DNA from: JBGLNJ01 sp964353405
GTDB taxonomy: Bacteria > Chloroflexota > Anaerolineae > Fen-1058
Direction: 5' to 3'
Length of the DNA stretch: 22,723 bases
Assembly: GCA_964353405.1 (NCBI GenBank)
Contig: CAYGWJ010000237.1
Coordinates: forward strand, 1-22,723
The notes under the pieces were generated by a model, which made no database searches, had not been told where the DNA came from, and saw only the letters and a program-made list of their open reading frames with translations. Positions 21,548-22,723 of this stretch are shown piece after piece (the first letter of the stretch is position 1; every line of letters begins with the position of its first letter). The position numbers and the translations under genes are program-made.

Positions 21548-21590
21548 TGTCATTCTGAGCCGTCCGCCTTGGGCGGCGGCCAAGAATCTC
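21548..21590. repeat. Interspersed intergenic repeat (GTCATTCTGAGC...AAGAATCTC type)
   Basis: TGTCATTCTGAGC (21548-21560) and AAGAATCTC (21582-21590) flank a small hairpin, CCGCC-TTG-GGCGG (21564-21576). This arrangement matches, from memory, a short repeat found between genes in many bacterial genomes. It lies 14 nt after gatB. Without a T-run it is not a standard terminator. Confidence 0.7.
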
Positions 21591-21614
21591 TCTGATGTGG
21601 ATTGTATCTTTACC

Positions 21615-21618
21615 GAGG
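21615..21618 (+). promoter_or_regulatory. Ribosome binding site that sets the GTG start of the last complete gene
   Basis: GAGG is 6 nt before GTG 21625. The in-frame ATG at 21595 has no ribosome site and starts within 5 nt of the intergenic repeat, so GTG 21625 is preferred. Confidence 0.65.
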
Positions 21619-21624
21619 CGCAGA

Positions 21625-22461
21625 GTGGAAATCAATCTAGGTGATGAACGGATTGTCGAATTGCTGGGTCCGTACTCAGCCCAGCAGGTGCAAGAGACGG
21701 CACATAGCCGGCGCGTGGACGTTTTTGGTCAGGTGGTCAAATGGGTGCAACGTCCCAAGCCGGAGGACATTGAGGTCACGTCGCTCCAAAAGCGGCTGGA
21801 ACCTTTCTGGTATGCAACTGCGGCGGCGCGCTATGTGTATGATCGGCGGCATACCTATAGCGTCCCGGTGTCGCCCGAGGTTCGGTCGGTGACGGTGTAT
21901 GGAAACTCGCTGACGGTTGCGGGCGAGCGGAACGGCGCGTTCCAGTTGGAGGCGTTGGAGCAGTGCGTGGAGGAATTTCGGCGCGACTTGATCCTGGAGG
22001 CGGTACAAGGCCGCGAAGCCGACTGGGCCAAGTATCTGAATTTTCCCCAGTCTACCGTGCCGGACGTGGCCTCGCTCCAACAAGATGGAACCGTGGTGGT
22101 GTGGCCCGAGGTGCGCGGTTCGTTCGTCGTCCGCAAGCTGGCAGCCTTGCTGATGAAGACCTTCCAGGCCGACCAGGTCCACGAAGAAAAGATTGATGTC
22201 GAGCAGGTGCTGCTGTGCTTCCGGCCGGTGTACGTCGTCGAGTACGTCTGGAAACCCAAGCAAAAGAAACAGGCGATGGAGTTTGATGCGCTGACGGGCG
22301 AGTTCAAGACCGTGAGCGGCGACATCAAGAAGCAAGTCGTGCGCGTCCTGGAAAATGATGCCCTGTTTGACATCGGGGCGGATGCCATCGGCACGGTGTT
22401 GCCCGGCGCGAACATTGCGGTGAAACTGGGACGTCTGGCTGCGAGGAAAATCGTTCGATAA
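21625..22461 (+). CDS. Conserved-looking protein of unknown function
   Basis: The product is 278 aa from the GTG start (MEINLGDERIVELLGPYS...). I do not recognise the family. It is soluble, with mixed alpha/beta composition, no signal peptide and no cysteine motif. Notable segments are KRLEPFWYATAAARYVYDRRHTY, a second aromatic/basic stretch with RPVYVVEYVWKPKQKK near residues 198-213, and a C-terminal amphipathic or weakly hydrophobic helix (IGTVLPGANIAVKLGRLAARKIVR). The pattern FWYATAAARYVYDR...FRPVYVVEYVWKPK suggests a duplicated or beta-rich binding module, but no function is proposed. It is followed by a clear terminator, ending this rightward gene series. Confidence 0.75.
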   Translation: MEINLGDERIVELLGPYSAQQVQETAHSRRVDVFGQVVKWVQRPKPEDIEVTSLQKRLEPFWYATAAARYVYDRRHTYSVPVSPEVRSVTVYGNSLTVAGERNGAFQLEALEQCVEEFRRDLILEAVQGREADWAKYLNFPQSTVPDVASLQQDGTVVVWPEVRGSFVVRKLAALLMKTFQADQVHEEKIDVEQVLLCFRPVYVVEYVWKPKQKKQAMEFDALTGEFKTVSGDIKKQVVRVLENDALFDIGADAIGTVLPGANIAVKLGRLAARKIVR

Positions 22462-22491
22462 AACGCTATACTTTATCCGTCCGCATCCCTA

Positions 22492-22524
22492 ACCCTTCCC
22501 CCAACGCGGGGAAGGGTGTTTTGT
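22492..22524 (+). terminator. Rho-independent terminator after the last complete gene
   Basis: ACCCTTCCCC (22492-22501) pairs perfectly with GGGGAAGGGT (22508-22517) around a 6-nt loop, and is followed by GTTTTGTT. Confidence 0.88.
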
Positions 22525-22553
22525 TGCAATACCGCAAAACTCACTTTTATGAT
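22524..22553 (+). promoter_or_regulatory. Possible promoter for the partial gene at the right edge
   Basis: TTGCAA (22524-22529), an 18-nt spacer and TATGAT (22548-22553) resemble a sigma-70 promoter. It directly follows the terminator T-run and the -10 box overlaps one arm of an inverted repeat. Confidence 0.45.
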
Positions 22554-22575
22554 CCGAATCATGGAGGTATCATAA
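22547..22575. promoter_or_regulatory. Inverted repeat, possible operator
   Basis: TTATGAT (22547-22553) and ATCATAA (22569-22575) are exact inverted copies, with an inner ATGAT-ccga-ATCAT pair (22549-22562). Placed over the -10 box of the putative promoter it could be an operator; it could also be the end of a mobile element. Confidence 0.45.
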
Positions 22576-22610
22576 CGGCTTCCAATCACCCGACTCGACT
22601 GGAAGAGACC

Positions 22611-22723
22611 ATGCGAACCCCCAAAGACTTGGCCCGCACCGCGCCGACGATTTTCTCATGCGAACTGGACACCTGTCCACGCTGTCATCACCCATTGAGT
22701 GAGGCGCACTATGTGAACGGACG
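22611..22723 (+). CDS. N-terminal fragment of a CxxC-containing protein, cut by the window edge
   Basis: An ATG preceded by GGAAGAG opens a frame that runs to the end of the window (37 codons): MRTPKDLARTAPTIFSCELD, then TCPRCHHPLSEAHYVNGR. Cys residues at 17, 22 and 25 with a following His pair suggest a zinc-ribbon start. Such N-termini occur in some transposase-like and regulatory proteins, but the fragment is too short to name. It lies behind a terminator and its own promoter-like sequence, so it is a separate transcription unit. Confidence 0.6.
   Translation, partial: MRTPKDLARTAPTIFSCELDTCPRCHHPLSEAHYVNG

Overview
The window is high-G+C bacterial DNA that most resembles a Chloroflexota (Anaerolineae-like) genome. 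The placement is an inference from gene content: Thr/Pro-rich secreted proteins with NBR1-type Ig and SdrD-like modules, a DUF3048 lipoprotein, a PATAN (DUF4388)/small-GTPase pair, a very large multi-GAF hybrid histidine kinase, and many short palindromic repeats. No rRNA, tRNA, CRISPR array or complete insertion sequence was recognised.

Layout. (1) 260-3569, plus strand: two related secreted, C-terminally membrane-anchored surface proteins, closed by a rho-independent terminator. (2) 3743-4984, minus strand: a DUF3048 lipoprotein. A short divergent region (4985-5280) holds an extended -10 promoter for it and a near-consensus sigma-70 promoter (TTGACT-17-TATAAT) for the rightward genes. (3) 5281-10893, plus strand: PATAN protein, COG2229-type small GTPase, alpha/beta hydrolase, V4R-domain protein, left-handed beta-helix (hexapeptide) protein, and a homologue of cyanobacterial acyl-ACP reductase (AAR) that keeps the Rossmann glycine motif and the catalytic cysteine. 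(4) 10897-19093: response regulator with a degenerate GGDEF domain, a 2237-residue hybrid kinase (2 TM, HAMP, 8 GAF, PAS, HisKA, HATPase, 2 REC) and a single-domain response regulator. (5) 19185-22461: a second alpha/beta hydrolase paralogous to the first, GatB, and a conserved protein of unknown function, then a terminator. (6) The right edge cuts the start of a gene with a CxxC motif, preceded by a promoter-like sequence over an inverted repeat.

The most striking feature is a family of short palindromic elements, about 35 nt as a single unit and 57-58 nt as a double unit. Their ends are GACAC and GTGTC. At least eight copies lie in both orientations across 6.7-21.2 kb. Three are between genes; five lie inside open reading frames without breaking them: the AAR C-terminus, GAF7 and the second receiver domain of the hybrid kinase, and twice in GatB. 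Five of the six reading frames through the single unit are stop-free. Functionally this resembles the Rickettsia palindromic elements that insert in frame into genes, though I see no sequence relation to them. A second, unrelated perfect 14-bp inverted repeat sits in frame in GAF4, and GatB also has an 18-bp tandem repeat near its N-terminus.

The genes of 5281-10893 suggest, by inference only, a GTPase/PATAN signalling pair linked to reduction of fatty acyl groups (AAR), with a small-molecule-binding V4R protein and a hydrolase. No aldehyde-deformylating oxygenase is present here. The following two-component genes form a separate signalling block in the same orientation.
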